From NCBI GenBank assembly GCA_918026815.1, contig CAKJVC010000090.1, positions 422,998 through 486,997 of the forward strand: a stretch of 64,000 nt of DNA, read 5' to 3'. The position numbers and the translations under genes are program-made. The DNA is from Chalara sp. BL73 (Eukaryota > Ascomycota > Leotiomycetes > Helotiales). Of this stretch, positions 12,469 through 24,197 are shown in pieces; the stretch's first letter is position 1, and each line of letters starts with the position of its first letter. The notes below the pieces were generated by a model, which worked only from the letters and a program-made list of their open reading frames with translations, was not told where the DNA came from and made no database searches.

Positions 12469-14241
12469 TAGATTGCCTCATGGTTCGTGATCATGCTGCT
12501 TCGCATGTAATGCTTACTTTGGTTGGTTCTTTGATAGTACTCAAAAAACGTCACTAGTGTTAGGGATAGAAATGGAATGACTTAGGTTCCATACCAAATT
12601 AGGAATGAGCTTCATTATCAAATACCTCGCATTTTCATACGGTTGCAAGTTTGGCGGTAGAATATCTAGAAGATCAATGAGACTTGAAAGCGGCTATTTT
12701 CTTTTAATATATGCTTCGAGGGCTAGCTACCACCTATTATTATGGGGTAAATTAGCCGTTCGAGCACGAGCAAGCACAACCGATGGTCAGACCTAGATGA
12801 GCAGCGCTTAGTGGCATACAGGAAAGAGGGCAAGCCTTGGGAGTGGATGATCTTCACCAAGTTCCCTAGGCAGGATTGGACCTGCAATACGTACTCGCTG
12901 GAACATGGTACGACTCGAGGTGACTAGGCTTCCTCTTGCAGTTGGACAGGCAGCAGCTTAAGCTTTGTGTGGCCTACCTGTCCCTTGGCATCTATTGAGC
13001 TGAATATGTAACTAGGAAACTTGTCTTTTTGTCGGTCAGCCCCGACGCGGGAGTAGGTATCGTCGAGGGACATCGGAAGGAGACATGCGGCGCAACATCT
13101 TTAGTAGCAACAATTCGTATATTATACAATAAGTTGCGTGTTTATATTACAACCGGCCAACTTTGTCGTATTTTGAAGCTGTTGGTGGTAGAATTTACCA
13201 AAAAGTGACGATTCCCGGTACAGGTATAAAGTTGCAGGCTGTGCGGTGCTTGGTTCTTGATTGCCAGTCCCAGGTACAGAGGAAACTTCATACTCAATGC
13301 TTAAGAAGGCTTTTATAGATGGGTGAATATCCTTCCATATGATGAATGGCCCCAAAAATATGACAAGGCTGTAATGGAAGGGCATTCCTCTGATTCGAGG
13401 TCGATAATACGAAGGTTACACTGAACACCGCTGCTTGGGTCTGCCGGATCTGATAGCCCGCTGATACTAAGAACTCGAATGCATCGCGACGTCCTTTTAA
13501 GAGGATGATTGATTTGGGAGCTATAGTATATTTTGCCCACAAGGGAATACACAGATGCGTTGATTCGAAATGCCATTCTCATTGGCTAACTGAAGTTCTC
13601 AAGCTGAAGTATCATTACAACTTATGGATTCTCAGGTACCCGCGCCAAGACCGTCCCCCACACATAGCTGGCTCCTCCTCCTATCCTATTCCCAGCACCT
13701 ATGTGAGCCATTACACAGTTAGAGCGAGCCATCAAAGTTCTGAGGTAATCGTGTTTTGTGTTCAGAATAGCAAGGCCACCAATATCCTGATGAGGAGGCC
13801 ACCCTTCAAGTCGCTCAGCCTCAGAAAGCAAAGCCGACCCACCATTAAAGGACCGATAATGGTAAGTGGCTCTGCTAGTGTAGGCGATGGCTGGCAGAGA
13901 AGAGATAGTGAGAGATAACCATGAAACTTGATTCGGCATAATCAGAGACTAGAACTCATGAGAATGCACGCTAGATGATGCACGTAATTGATTAATTGTG
14001 GCCTCTACAACACATCACTGGCTGAGAGGCTTTATCACAATCCTCCGTTGCGCACAAAAAACAACCCACTTGCGTCACCAAGCGTTAATATTCTTGACAA
14101 GCTATCGTTCAGCCCTACCCTTCAGCCCCATATGCTAAACAGCGGGATCTCTCGTAAGACACGGCAAGAGGCTGCGAGCCAAGCCGTTGAATAATGGCTT
14201 TATACCCTCTACTTATAATAGTACGGTTGCGTGTTGACTTT
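12469..14241. other. Intergenic, no supportable gene
   Basis: Several short frames exist on both strands (for example 13505-13918 plus and 13313-13582 minus), but they overlap each other and carry no recognisable motifs. I see no transposon or RNA gene. Confidence 0.4.
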
Positions 14242-14748
14242 ATGTCGTCAAAGATATATCGTTCATCCTCAAGTATGTCAGCCCCGACGGCCATGACAGC
14301 GCAAGATAAGTCGCGGGAGAAAGTCAACGCTGCATCATCTCAATTCCCTAATTCGTCCTCCAGCCCTACAGCCCCAACATGGGTAGATATGTTGCTATTC
14401 TGGATTGACTGGGACATCAAGGTCTTTGGCGTAGCGGCAGCAGCCGTCTTCGGCATCTGGACACCTTTATCGTACGAGACCGCCAATAACGCCAGTGGGA
14501 GCGGCGATTCTACCCAGAGCTCAATCCTAACTGCTGAGTCTGTAGTGAACCCACAGGCTTCCAATGCGTTTAGTGTTCAGAGTTCTGTTGCGGCGAGGCA
14601 GAGTGTCGCACTTGGTGCCATGGAGAGGCGCATCGACGCCATCGGTCAACTGTGGTTATTGGAATTCTGCCTCGGAAATACGATGAGAGAAACCTGTATC
14701 CTATGTGGAAGCAAAATGGACTTATGCTATAAACCTAGGCATTTGTAA
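14242..14748 (+). CDS. Hypothetical protein with one membrane-like segment
   Basis: An in-frame ATG at 14194 is possible, but the one at 14242 (MSSKIYRSS) begins the more protein-like part, giving about 168 residues. A Ser/Thr/Ala-rich N-terminus leads into WVDMLLFWIDWDIKVFGVAA, with a hydrophobic stretch (VFGVAAAAVFGIW) that could be a single transmembrane helix. A linker follows and then AIGQLWLLEF. Small proteins of this type are common in filamentous ascomycetes. I do not recognise a function. The 3' end is uncertain; an intron after about 14,690 is possible because the last residues look unlike the rest. Confidence 0.45.
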   Translation: MSSKIYRSSSSMSAPTAMTAQDKSREKVNAASSQFPNSSSSPTAPTWVDMLLFWIDWDIKVFGVAAAAVFGIWTPLSYETANNASGSGDSTQSSILTAESVVNPQASNAFSVQSSVAARQSVALGAMERRIDAIGQLWLLEFCLGNTMRETCILCGSKMDLCYKPRHL

Positions 14749-15539
14749 ATGTGGCGCCTTTGTTGCTTCAGCCACTAATCGAAAACTCCACTTAAGTACC
14801 ACTAGCCAAACGCTGGAACCCCAGATCTGCAGTTGGGGAGGTGTGCCAAGTCGGGAAGGATCTATCCATGGGCGATACAACAAAAACGCTCTGAATGTTA
14901 GGCACTGATTCTTTAATCCACACCATTTTCAGCCTCAATACCTTATGCCCCTAATATGGCAAACAGAAATAATATCAACGAGAAAAGATGCAAGTAAAAC
15001 AAAAGCAGATGCATAAGATAACCCAACGGCTCTTTCGTAAGAATAGAGTTTATGCAAAATCTTGTAGCCAGTACTATTGGAGCCATGATTTTGAACAGGA
15101 TTGTGATCGCTTCTTTTAGGCCCTAGAATCGTGTGTTCTGATACATATAGTATAATAAGCTAATCGAGCGCCGACCTCGATTATTGTGCCTTTTTGGCCC
15201 ATGTAATACAGTGGTAAAACTTATCAACTTCGGACCCTAACACTCCTTGCACTTATTGTATCAAGAAGATATGCACCAAAAATTTCCTGCACTTTAATAA
15301 ACAACAGAAACATTATAAGAAAAAGCGCCAAAGAACAACTTTCTTGTTTTACTATAAAAGAATCTTCCTACTATTTGCCTTCTACCCCCTATTCGCCTTA
15401 TTCAGCCACCACAAGTGCCTAAATACTTAAAGTCCTCTGCATTCAATAAACACCGCCCAGCATGTGAACATGAATGTTTGCCCAGACTTCTGAAATAGTG
15501 GAATAAAGAAACAACTTTGCTTGCTCCACCAACCGCACC
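14749..15539. other. Intergenic, no supportable gene
   Basis: An AT-rich spacer between the hypothetical protein and the S8 protease gene, which converge. It presumably holds both 3' ends. I see nothing else. Confidence 0.4.
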
Positions 15540-18010
15540 TTATTCGCCAAACGCGTTCAGCATAACAGTAGAAAGCTTTAACGCGGCCGCGACTCGCCCC
15601 TTCTCCAGGTCATGCTCTACTCGGGCGTCGAACAGCCGCCAGGGCTGGATGAGCATGTGCTTGTCGACATCTTTGCCGGCCATGGTCTCTCGAAAGACCT
15701 CGCGCATGCCCTCATAGGTGTGGATGCGTGCTACGCACTTCTCGCTCAACTCCGGCAGGAGTGGCCGCTGCCGGCAGAACTCGAGCACCAGCGCGGCGAT
15801 CGAGGCTGCCACGGGCACGGCAAACGACGTGCCTGAGAGGATCCGTTGCGGCGCACCCGCTAATGTTGCGGGCCACGCGCCGGGAATGGCTTCACCTAGG
15901 AAAGTAAGGTTGTCGTCGCGGGTTCCCATCGGCGGGTTATAGGTCGAGGCCCAGCCGTCGCCCGAGGCGGAGTTGATGCAGAAGACGGAGTTCATGCGAG
16001 CAGGGAAAGCTGGACGGTCCTCCCGCGCGCCTGTGTTGGCCGCAGCTGCGAAGATGAGGATAGGAGGTTTCGCCTCGACGCATGTCTTGATAGCTGCCTC
16101 GATCTGAGGTTTGTATTTGCGATATCCAAAGGACATGGAGAGGATATCGACCTTCCACTCTGTCCTCGCGTGGTGGATTGCCTCCACGATGGCGGACACT
16201 CCTGACTCACTGACGTCTTCTTCATCTTTGAACACTCTCGCGACGTACAGGTGTGCCCACGGCGCCATCTTGAGCAATACCGAGGCGATGTGCGTGCCAT
16301 GGCCACAGACGTCGCCAGTAAATGGGTCGTTAGCAACCCAACTGCGGCAGGCCACGATGCGGGCCTTCGACTTGGCGAGCCTGGGATGTTCCAGATCGAC
16401 GCCCGTATCAAGGACGGCAATTCGGACCCGCGAGTCATCTTGTCTCCGTCGCCCCTTGAGCAGCGTCAGCGTCCGGCTCGTGTACGATGCGAGCCAATCC
16501 CTAGTCTTAGCGGCGACGTGACCTTCAGTGTCGCTCGATCGTGTATCGAAGAGGGAGGCGCTGTCTCGCGTCCGCGATGTCAAGTCCTGGGAGTCATTAA
16601 TGTCGCTGTCTATTTCTGTATCGGTCTGCTCCACATCTTCCGCTGGGGAAGCTGAACTTGGACTGCCGCGCGAAGCCGGCGCCTGAGAGACTTAGCCGCG
16701 GTTCTAGAAAGAAGGATCGTAGAAAAGCATACCTGGTCAATTGGGTGCGCTAGTGGAAACCCTTGGGTATTCGTCCTACCCGAGCTCAAATGGTTCTTGT
16801 TCGATGTGTCATCATCGGTATCCATAACTGAGTTATCTGGCTGATTTTCTGCCCTTCCTGAAATATGGTGTACCTTGCCACCTTCTACGGACATATCGGC
16901 CGTCAGGATCAGTGGAGGATCTAGCGGTGACAGAGTTGTTTCGAGCTTGGGCACAGCCACAGGAATGTTGGTTATGGAGTCACTGAACTGTACTTTGTTT
17001 TTGTGGCTCTTGTCTGCCGAGTTGGAGCCTTCCTGCTGAGGTATTGCGGGCCTCCAGCAAGGGGACCGCGAGGCACTGTCTTCTGATACCAGATGCGGGC
17101 TCTGGCCTGGTAAATTTCGATTCACGAATCTGGGATGGCACACATATGTTGTGGCCACCAGAATTTTCCGTAGGACTCCGGTAGAGGATATAGATGTGCC
17201 CTTAAGCGCTTTGGAAACGCAGATTGGATCTGCATTATTTTCATATGCGTGCTTCAGAGCAGCGATATGAGCAAAGATGGTCTTGGCGTCCCTGAGCCAA
17301 GCTCGTTCCCCATCAGCTTCGTCGTCGAGCATCCGCGTCAGATAAAGTTCAAGGAGGGCTTCTATACTGTCTACCTGCTCATGGAAGTAACTTAAGAGCT
17401 CTGAATTGTCTGTCGAGGACAACATACGCCGGTTCTCGAGCTGTAACTTGTGTAACATATCTTTGGCAGCTCGGTGAAGGTCTTCGATGCCAACCTGAGA
17501 TTGCCATTTGTCCGTGGAGAAGACTGCAGCAAGACGAATATATCTGTCGTACAGCTTCTCAGACAATCCTGCGTCAGGTCCGCAGAAATACTCTTCCAAT
17601 GTGGAGGAAGGCTCTGTTGGAAGCTCTGTGGCCACGCCTGATCCTGGTGATGAGTGCTGAGCAATAAAGCTGTTGACTTTAATTGAGGTGCCGAGCCTCC
17701 CATGCCCTCGGGAGAACAAACCGTCAAACTTGTCCAACAAGCAGAAAAAGATATTTGTTTGGGGTAGTGATATCGGATCTGGTGTATTTCGGCTATCTTT
17801 CAGATCTCCCTGCATCTCAAGGATCTCTGTGTGCGTAAGAGAGCTGATATGCTCGCTATTTAGAATATCAGTTATGAGACTTTCCGCCTTGCTTCTCTCA
17901 AACCACATCCCTAGAGGAGTTCGAAAAGGGGGATTGGTTGCTGTAGGCTCGTGTCCCAGTTCAAGCCTTAGCCCCTGGTTAAGATATCCGACTGGCGTCC
18001 TGGCATCCAT
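15540..18010 (-). CDS. Subtilisin-like S8 serine protease with long N-terminal region (HET-Q2-like candidate)
   Basis: Minus-strand exons are 16733-18010 and 15540-16682, separated by a 50-bp intron (GTATGC..CAG), giving 806 residues from the ATG at 18010. Residues 1-426 are a helical, cysteine-poor region of unknown fold with no secretion signal. The peptidase S8 domain follows: the Asp site in AVLDTGVDLEHP (about 515), the His site in CGHGTHIAS (about 553), an oxyanion Asn in AAAANTGA and the Ser site in SGTSFAVP (about 709). The triad is complete, so an active intracellular protease is expected. The open frame continues upstream to 18184 and may begin in a further exon. It is divergent to the gasdermin-like gene at 19067. 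In Podospora a subtilisin-like protease, HET-Q2, cleaves the gasdermin HET-Q1 encoded beside it, so a similar role here is my inference. Confidence 0.85.
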
Positions 18011-19066
18011 TACCGACCGCTGGGGAGGCCACTCCTGAGTTTCGACCTGTGCTGGTGTTACCCTTTGAGGTGAAAGTTGAGTGTGGTACTGTCTCTGGGT
18101 ACTTCCTGCCCGAAAATTCGGCGCCTGGGCTCTATCAGCGGCTGTGCCCTCAACATCGTGCGGCCCATACGATGAGCTGATCACCTAGCGATCGGATATT
18201 CCTTTTGCAGCTGGAACAGTGTTACCCTCTGAGAAGGGTGACCCTGACCTCTTGTTTCGAAGATGTATGTATTTGGGTACAAGCTATTGTCACTCCGTCG
18301 TCATACGAACCCAAGGTTATGACAGAGGAACCGGGGAGTGGGGCGGGAAGGGTGCTACGGGCTGACATGCCCCTTTACTGATGGTTCTGTCACAGCAACA
18401 AGTGGATGGAGTTTAAGACTGTTCCGTTGTACTTTTCGTAATAGTACAAAGCAGATGGAAGAGGTTCTTAGGGGAACCCAACCATATGGGTTGTGACACG
18501 TGACGCCATCAGCATTAGTCAGTCAAAAAAGAGAAGGGTCGCCGTGTGTGACACAATCCGATCCGGTATACAACTTCGAGCAGTAAATCACGGGGGTTCA
18601 CGGGATCAAACGGGACAAAAACTACCCCTTAGGTTTACCTGTATAACCACAATTATTACCCCTCTAGTCCTCTCCAGTACTTTTTTCTTAGGGATCTTTT
18701 GGGGCAGTGTCTCTGTCACAATCGTGATATTTTACCATATCTGCAGCTGAGTTGCACAGCCTCAGAGGCTGCCGGCTTGCATTTTCCTCTGTTGGAGCTG
18801 AACTACACAGCCTCAAATTTCCTCCACCTGGAGTTTTGGCTGAGACTCCTGATAATCTTATCAACAGCCTGATTTGTACCTCATGCAGCTTTTGAGACTA
18901 TTCCATTATTCTATCATTGGTCGATATCTCTTCATCCTTCTCGTGGTAAGAGTTTCTTCTCTACCTCGTAGTATTACATTCTTTAACTTTCATTGATTAT
19001 GGATGCAGCTACTTAACCACCCACTTATCCAACCTTTTTTCGATCTTAATAACCGTCATTCCTGAC
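18011..19066. promoter_or_regulatory. Shared divergent intergenic region of protease and gasdermin-like genes
   Basis: About 1.05 kb separate the starts of the minus-strand S8 protease and the plus-strand gasdermin-like gene, so both promoters lie here. A possible upstream protease exon may occupy part of 18,011-18,370; the frame is open to 18184, where a CTAG acceptor-like site precedes it on the minus strand. Specific binding sites cannot be named. Confidence 0.5.
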
Positions 19067-19930
19067 ATGAAGGCGAAGAAAACGTACTTCCTCGTGCAAG
19101 CCGGCAGCTCATCAGGAGTCAGCTCCATAGTCCTGGGGAATGTCATCTTGGACCCTGCGCTGCCTGAAGAGGCCGTCAATCAGGGGTCCATCCTTTTCCC
19201 GCAGTCGATCCCCATCTCCTACAGTATCCCGCTGAAGAACTGGCGATGGAGAAAGGCTCCTTCGTCTAAGATTAGCGGCGGTATCTTCGCGCATTTCGTC
19301 GGCGTCATTGAAGGCGAGATCAGCGCGCATAGGGACAATAAAACCACACAGGAGTACTTTTGTAAAGAGCTCGAGACGCAGAGTTTTCAGATCACGGAAG
19401 AGTACATCAACATCATCAAAGCGCTGCCCGAGGTGCAGGCCAAGATCCTCCAGCGCGAGAGCCTGTACATTATCACTGGTGTCAAGGTCGCTAAGGGTGC
19501 CACGGTCAATGAACAGGCGTTCAAAAGCCTGGGCTTCCGGCTCGCGGCCACAGTTGATTTGACGGTGTTAGGAGGGGACCCTATCAAGGTCGGTCCGAAG
19601 GTGGAGGCCGACAACACGGTCCCCGAAAGGCTCGAATACAATGTTGACGAGGATTTTGTCTTTGCATATCGACTCGAAGAGATATTCTACCGCTGGAAAG
19701 AAGTCCGACACCGTGGATTTGAAAAGGAAGGTGATTTGCACGGCCTTCCTACAAAGAACCTTGACGAGGATGTTGAGGATGATGAGGAGGACACTATCGA
19801 TAACTTCGACTTTGATAAGCCTGGAGACCACGATATACCTGTTTCGATAATTAAAGGGAGGCAGACCGAGCCTGTTCAGGATGAGGATGGTGAGAAATAT
19901 GATGTTGTCTGGATTGATACCCGCGAGTGA
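19067..19930 (+). CDS. Fungal gasdermin-like protein (HET-Q1/RCD-1 type candidate)
   Basis: A single exon of 287 residues begins at an ATG with no signal peptide. Gasdermins are pore-forming executioners of regulated cell death; fungal members are about 250-290 residues and lack the large mammalian inhibitory domain. Features I recognise as family-like are the N-terminal KTYFLVQ strand, a central YIITGVKVAKGA strand (residues 134-145) and DFVFAYRL (196-203), followed by a basic segment. The last 65 or so residues are very acidic (DEDVEDDEEDTIDNFDF) and end in a short tail, which fits a removable C-terminal regulatory piece. The strongest support is context: an intact S8 protease lies divergently next to it, and a NACHT gene follows 428 bp downstream, tail to tail. 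Assignment is by eye; an unrelated beta-rich protein is the alternative. Confidence 0.7.
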   Translation: MKAKKTYFLVQAGSSSGVSSIVLGNVILDPALPEEAVNQGSILFPQSIPISYSIPLKNWRWRKAPSSKISGGIFAHFVGVIEGEISAHRDNKTTQEYFCKELETQSFQITEEYINIIKALPEVQAKILQRESLYIITGVKVAKGATVNEQAFKSLGFRLAATVDLTVLGGDPIKVGPKVEADNTVPERLEYNVDEDFVFAYRLEEIFYRWKEVRHRGFEKEGDLHGLPTKNLDEDVEDDEEDTIDNFDFDKPGDHDIPVSIIKGRQTEPVQDEDGEKYDVVWIDTRE

Positions 19931-20358
19931 ATCATCTTGGGTAACGAACAAATGCAATATCAACTTATTTTCTGGCTAATTAGTGCCAATCAAGGGTGAT
20001 TGCCGTTGAGACCGGAGGCGGGGAACGCAGCTGCTCGCCATTTCCCTTCCAAACGGCTGGCTCAGCATCTCTCAAGAACATATCAGTACTACAGAAGTAC
20101 GGAAAGTTTTAATTATGACATATGCAGCAACTTAGCGAGAGACGTGTCTAATTAAACATGATAATAACCATTTCAGATACCGCCTTACATTGATGTTAAA
20201 AGTTTGGATATCATTCAAGATACACTAAGCGACAGTCGATAAAATGCTGAACTTATTCGGGTTCTGAAACCCAAACCCACTATTCTATCCCCTTTGCACT
20301 TTCTTTTCTGCTATAAGATGTTCGAAGTAATCCCGAATTCTCATTGCATCGGTGTTGA
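19931..20358. other. Convergent intergenic region
   Basis: The gasdermin-like gene and the NACHT gene point at each other across 428 bp. I see no gene here, only the expected 3' ends. Confidence 0.5.
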
Positions 20359-23300
20359 CTACCACCTCCGGTTGACGCGCGCCCAGGGGTCCAACCTCTC
20401 CGATGAGCTACATTCGTCTGAGAACAGCTGCCCAACAAGCTTCCATGCGGGTTCCCCTCCAGCCGTTGAGCAGAAATCCAGATCCACGCCTTTGTTGATG
20501 AATCTGCCAAGAAGCTTTGCGAAAAGGTTTGCGAATCCCTCTGGCCCTAAGTCGCGATGAAAGCTCTGCTTGGTTCGTGAAGCTCCTCCTGCTGCTACAT
20601 AGGAGACCATAAGGCTCCATGCGCTGTCTTTGCCAACAATCGGCTTATTGAGATCCGTACACTTCGCTTGGAGGAGCTGAATGGCGATATTCACCCACCT
20701 CGGCCGCAGTACTACCTGCCGGTCCAGGTACATCGCCGCCTCGCTGGTGAGACTACCGTTGAACTCGGTGGTTTGAAGATCCCACGGCGGGGATCCAATG
20801 TACCGCAGCGAGTTGAAGAGAAGTAGTGTGGTATCCATCGCATTGGCATTCGGTCCACCTGCGAGCTCATTCACCAGATAGTCCTCAAGTCCATGAAATA
20901 GTGCAACCGAGGAAAAGTCGATAGGATCAAGGATATTGAGCCTCTGCGGATCAACTGCGTAGCCTCTTGCCCAGTGACCTTGATTGCTACAAGCCCCCAA
21001 GCGCGAGAAGCATTTCATGATGCCTGCCCAATGAGTCGAAAGCACCGTGTCGAGCTGCTTTAGGTGTTCTGGCGGAATGGGCTCTCCCGAATCTTCTGCT
21101 ATCGAAGCGTAGATAAGTGCTCGGTCTAGCATATGCCAAAGGGTGCTTATTTCTGTGTCGATCCCTCGGGGTATCTGGAGCGTCTTGCACATGATGACGC
21201 AGGAGCGGAAGAGCTCTGGACATGGGTTATACTTCGGGTTTGCAGTAAGACTCATTAATTCTTTCCACACCTCTGGCAGTCGGAGAAACTCAACCACGGT
21301 TCGATGAATGAAGTCAACGTAGTAGGAGGAAATAGGCGCCTGGTTTATACCACTGATGCGGTTTGTCTGCAACTCGCGGCTCTCAATGAGTCCGCAACTC
21401 CTGCTGCGGATACGGCTACTGATCTGATCGCATTTGTCTCTAAGGTGATCAGGGTTAAGAGGGCTCATCGGTAAAGATACAACTGTCTCCGATTCGTCAT
21501 CACAAAATGACAGTTGGATGACTAAAGGATACCCTAAGGATGAATGTACCTGCTGCGCCTTCAGCAGTAGCTGGAACAGCTCAGATGCCTGCTGCTGGTA
21601 TCTGGGTTGGAGGTTCCGGATAATGTGGTCGTATAAATCCTTCAGGTTGGATGGTAGCTCGTTTAGGCGATCCATCATCTCCCTCATGGAGTCTCCGTCT
21701 CTAAGTCCGTCTTGTAACGATCGAACAACCAGAACAACCCATAAAAAGACTCCATATGACCTATTGGTGATCTCATCAATCAGAGCTGCCCACTGAGCTC
21801 CATACTTTCTCTTCAGCCTTCCAGACAAGTGATCTCCGGCATACTTCTGGATGTCACCCTTAGTGAGGTCTTGCAAGCGCAAGCTCGGACAGTGTGAGAA
21901 CGACTCCTCGGAAAGGGGAGTCGGTCGGCTGGATAGAAGAATCTTGACATTCTTGTTCTCAACAATGTCGTTTATCAACTTTATCAACTCTTGGCCATCG
22001 CCTTCAAATTCATCAATACCATCAATAGTAAGGAAGAATTTTAGTGATGTGGTTGCCTCGCTCAACACCTTCTGAATCCATCGTTTTAAATCGCCTAGAG
22101 CAAGCTGCTCTAGGTTTGTTCCCGTCGAAAGACGCGCAGCCATTTGCCAAAGATCTGGCATGGCGACAGATATCAACCCTCGCTGCTGCTTGAGTATCTC
22201 GTACAGCAGGCCACGGAGCAAGCCGATCGACGACTTCTGTAGCGGTGATCCCAGGTTCCAAAAAAAGAACGAGGCTTTAATAGGAGTGATACCTGCCCAT
22301 TTCTCGAGGGCGACACTAGTCCGTTCGTCCTGAGTGATGAACTTCATCAGCGTCGACTTTCCGGAACCTGGCTTGCCGTTGATGTAATAGCAGCCGGTGC
22401 CGCTCTCTAGCCACTCAACAAATGGAGCCCAGGGCTTCTCAGCGTTAGGAGGGCAAAAAATCCACTCATACGTTTCCTGGTGGTTAGGCTGTACCGCTTC
22501 GAGCCGTTCGTAGAATTGACGGAAATACAGACTGTCGAGCACCACGTCTTGTATATACTTAAAGTTTTCGACTGTATGTGTAGAATCTACGTCTCGCAGC
22601 GTTACGATTTTCTGCTGCTTGCTGTAGGAATGGCTCGTACCTACCCCTTCCCTAGTCATGAACCTAGTCTCCCCGTTCTGGAAGGTTATGGCGGCAGCTA
22701 TGGTGTATTCACGCCAGGGTATAGGCACGGGATTGGCGGGAACCTGATTCTCGCCCACTTCATATTGTGGCTTCTCATTTTGACTATTTGATGAATCCAG
22801 GGGGTCCTCAAAAACGGCCATGATTTCTACAATCTTGCCGTAACTGCGATAGCCATTGCCGAATCCTACACTCTGCTCCTGTTCTATAACACTTATTCGA
22901 ACGGTTAGCTCGGATAGTGTGTTTCTCACAACCATTTTTGCATAGCCATTGAGCGTGGTGAGCAGGCATTCAATTTCGGGCTTTTTCCAATATTCCTTGA
23001 CCTTTCTAATCCGTAGATAGAGGTAGGCGTTGATATTTTCGATAACGGCGTCTGTAGCGATCTTGTAGAAAATGTATCTTAACTTACTGGCGGCTTCGTA
23101 GCAATTCTCGACCAATCTAACTATATCCTACATAAACGTGAGTATGCAGCGAGCATTCATAACCATTGCGCAGACAGCATACCTTCTGATTCTGAGAAGA
23201 ATTCAGGTCCACTTCAACACGCTGCATGCTCCTGAAAAGGGCCGAGAACATGAGAAAATGAATGTTCTTCTCAACAAACATCCCTTTGTAGAAACCGTCG

Positions 23301-23404
23301 GATTTTTTTTCGTCAAGCCCGTTGACAATTTGGCACACTTTACCCGCATACTGGATAAAATACAGCATGACCGCTGCAAAGCCGATATCAGATAGTGGTT
23401 CCAT
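20359..23404 (-). CDS. NACHT NLR-type NTPase (STAND family), 2 exons
   Basis: Minus-strand exons 23183-23404 and 20359-23127 flank a 55-bp intron (GTATGC..TAG); joined they encode 996 residues from the ATG at 23404. The N-terminus (MEPLSDIGFAAVMLYFIQYA) resembles the helical N-terminal domains common on fungal STAND proteins. The NACHT domain shows Walker A GKPGSGKST (about 321-329) and Walker B FFLTIDGIDEFEGD (about 438), followed by an LSSRP sensor-like motif. A winged-helix-like region with YYVDFIHRTVVEFL follows, as in fungal NACHT proteins with a DUF7791-type domain. I see no ankyrin, WD40 or TPR repeats at the C-terminus, so the ligand-sensing part is either absent or unfamiliar. Such proteins act in self/non-self recognition. 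It neighbours the protease and gasdermin-like genes. Confidence 0.88.
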
Positions 23405-24012
23405 GGCTTCGGTGTGGCTTTACTCGACTAGGGTTTTGTATATGCGGTCAAGGTGCGCAATAATTACCTAAAATACGATCTTAATTTCGAAGAGGAATCG
23501 TAGCTGGCTGATACAAATTTGATGACTGTCTAGCAAGCCTACAGAGGTAGAGTCCTAAGAAGTCCTCACCGAGAGTCATGGTACATTTTGAAATGGGAGG
23601 GCTCAGCCAGTCACAGCAGCCCATACGGCCCCGAACCCCTGAAAGTCTGTACCACCTAACTCGCCACGTAGCCATAAAGCCGTCCAGTCAATATCCGCAT
23701 TGCACCTGACGCCTCGTCGAGGCAGCTGGCAATCAGCCACATGGCTTAGACTGGTAGTATCAACCTACCTTACCGAATTAGTTTACGGTTCATCGATGTG
23801 CATTATGGAACCCTATGCAGAATCCCTCTTGGCGTGCCCCATCTGGCCCGCCATATAACCTTTATTAGGGGATACAATAGCGCACTTGCAATGCCGATCA
23901 ATGGTGAGTCCCTTTGAGGCTGGGGCCACCATTGTTGTGGCTGAGTCGTTCTGCCTGTAAAACCATGTTGGTCAAATTTATAAGATTCCAGGCTGTATCG
24001 CAAGTTAGCTCA
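23405..24012. other. Unique left flank of the tandem duplication
   Basis: This holds the promoter side of the NACHT gene and then the unique sequence that ends where the duplicated block begins at 24013. I see no gene and no target-site duplication or terminal repeat at the boundary. Confidence 0.5.
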
Positions 24013-24197
24013 CTTGCGCTACAAAACATTTTCGCGAGAAGATAAGCAACGAGCAGTGTATGATGACATCCCTACAACCAGCAGAATGGCGAAACGCCAG
24101 GCATGTCCCAGAAATGCCCCAGATGCCTGACCCAACAGACCGTGACGCGGTGTGAGCCTTCATTTGCCTGCGCCTTGAGTGCGCTCTGCTCACATCG

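Noticed and set aside
15120..15240. Possible tRNA-like sequence in the AT-rich spacer
   Set aside because: I could not find a matching acceptor stem together with A- and B-box-like segments.
18008..18184. Non-ATG upstream start for the S8 protease
   Set aside because: The open frame reaches 18184, but the first codon there is GTG after a possible splice acceptor; ATG at 18010 is the first supported start.
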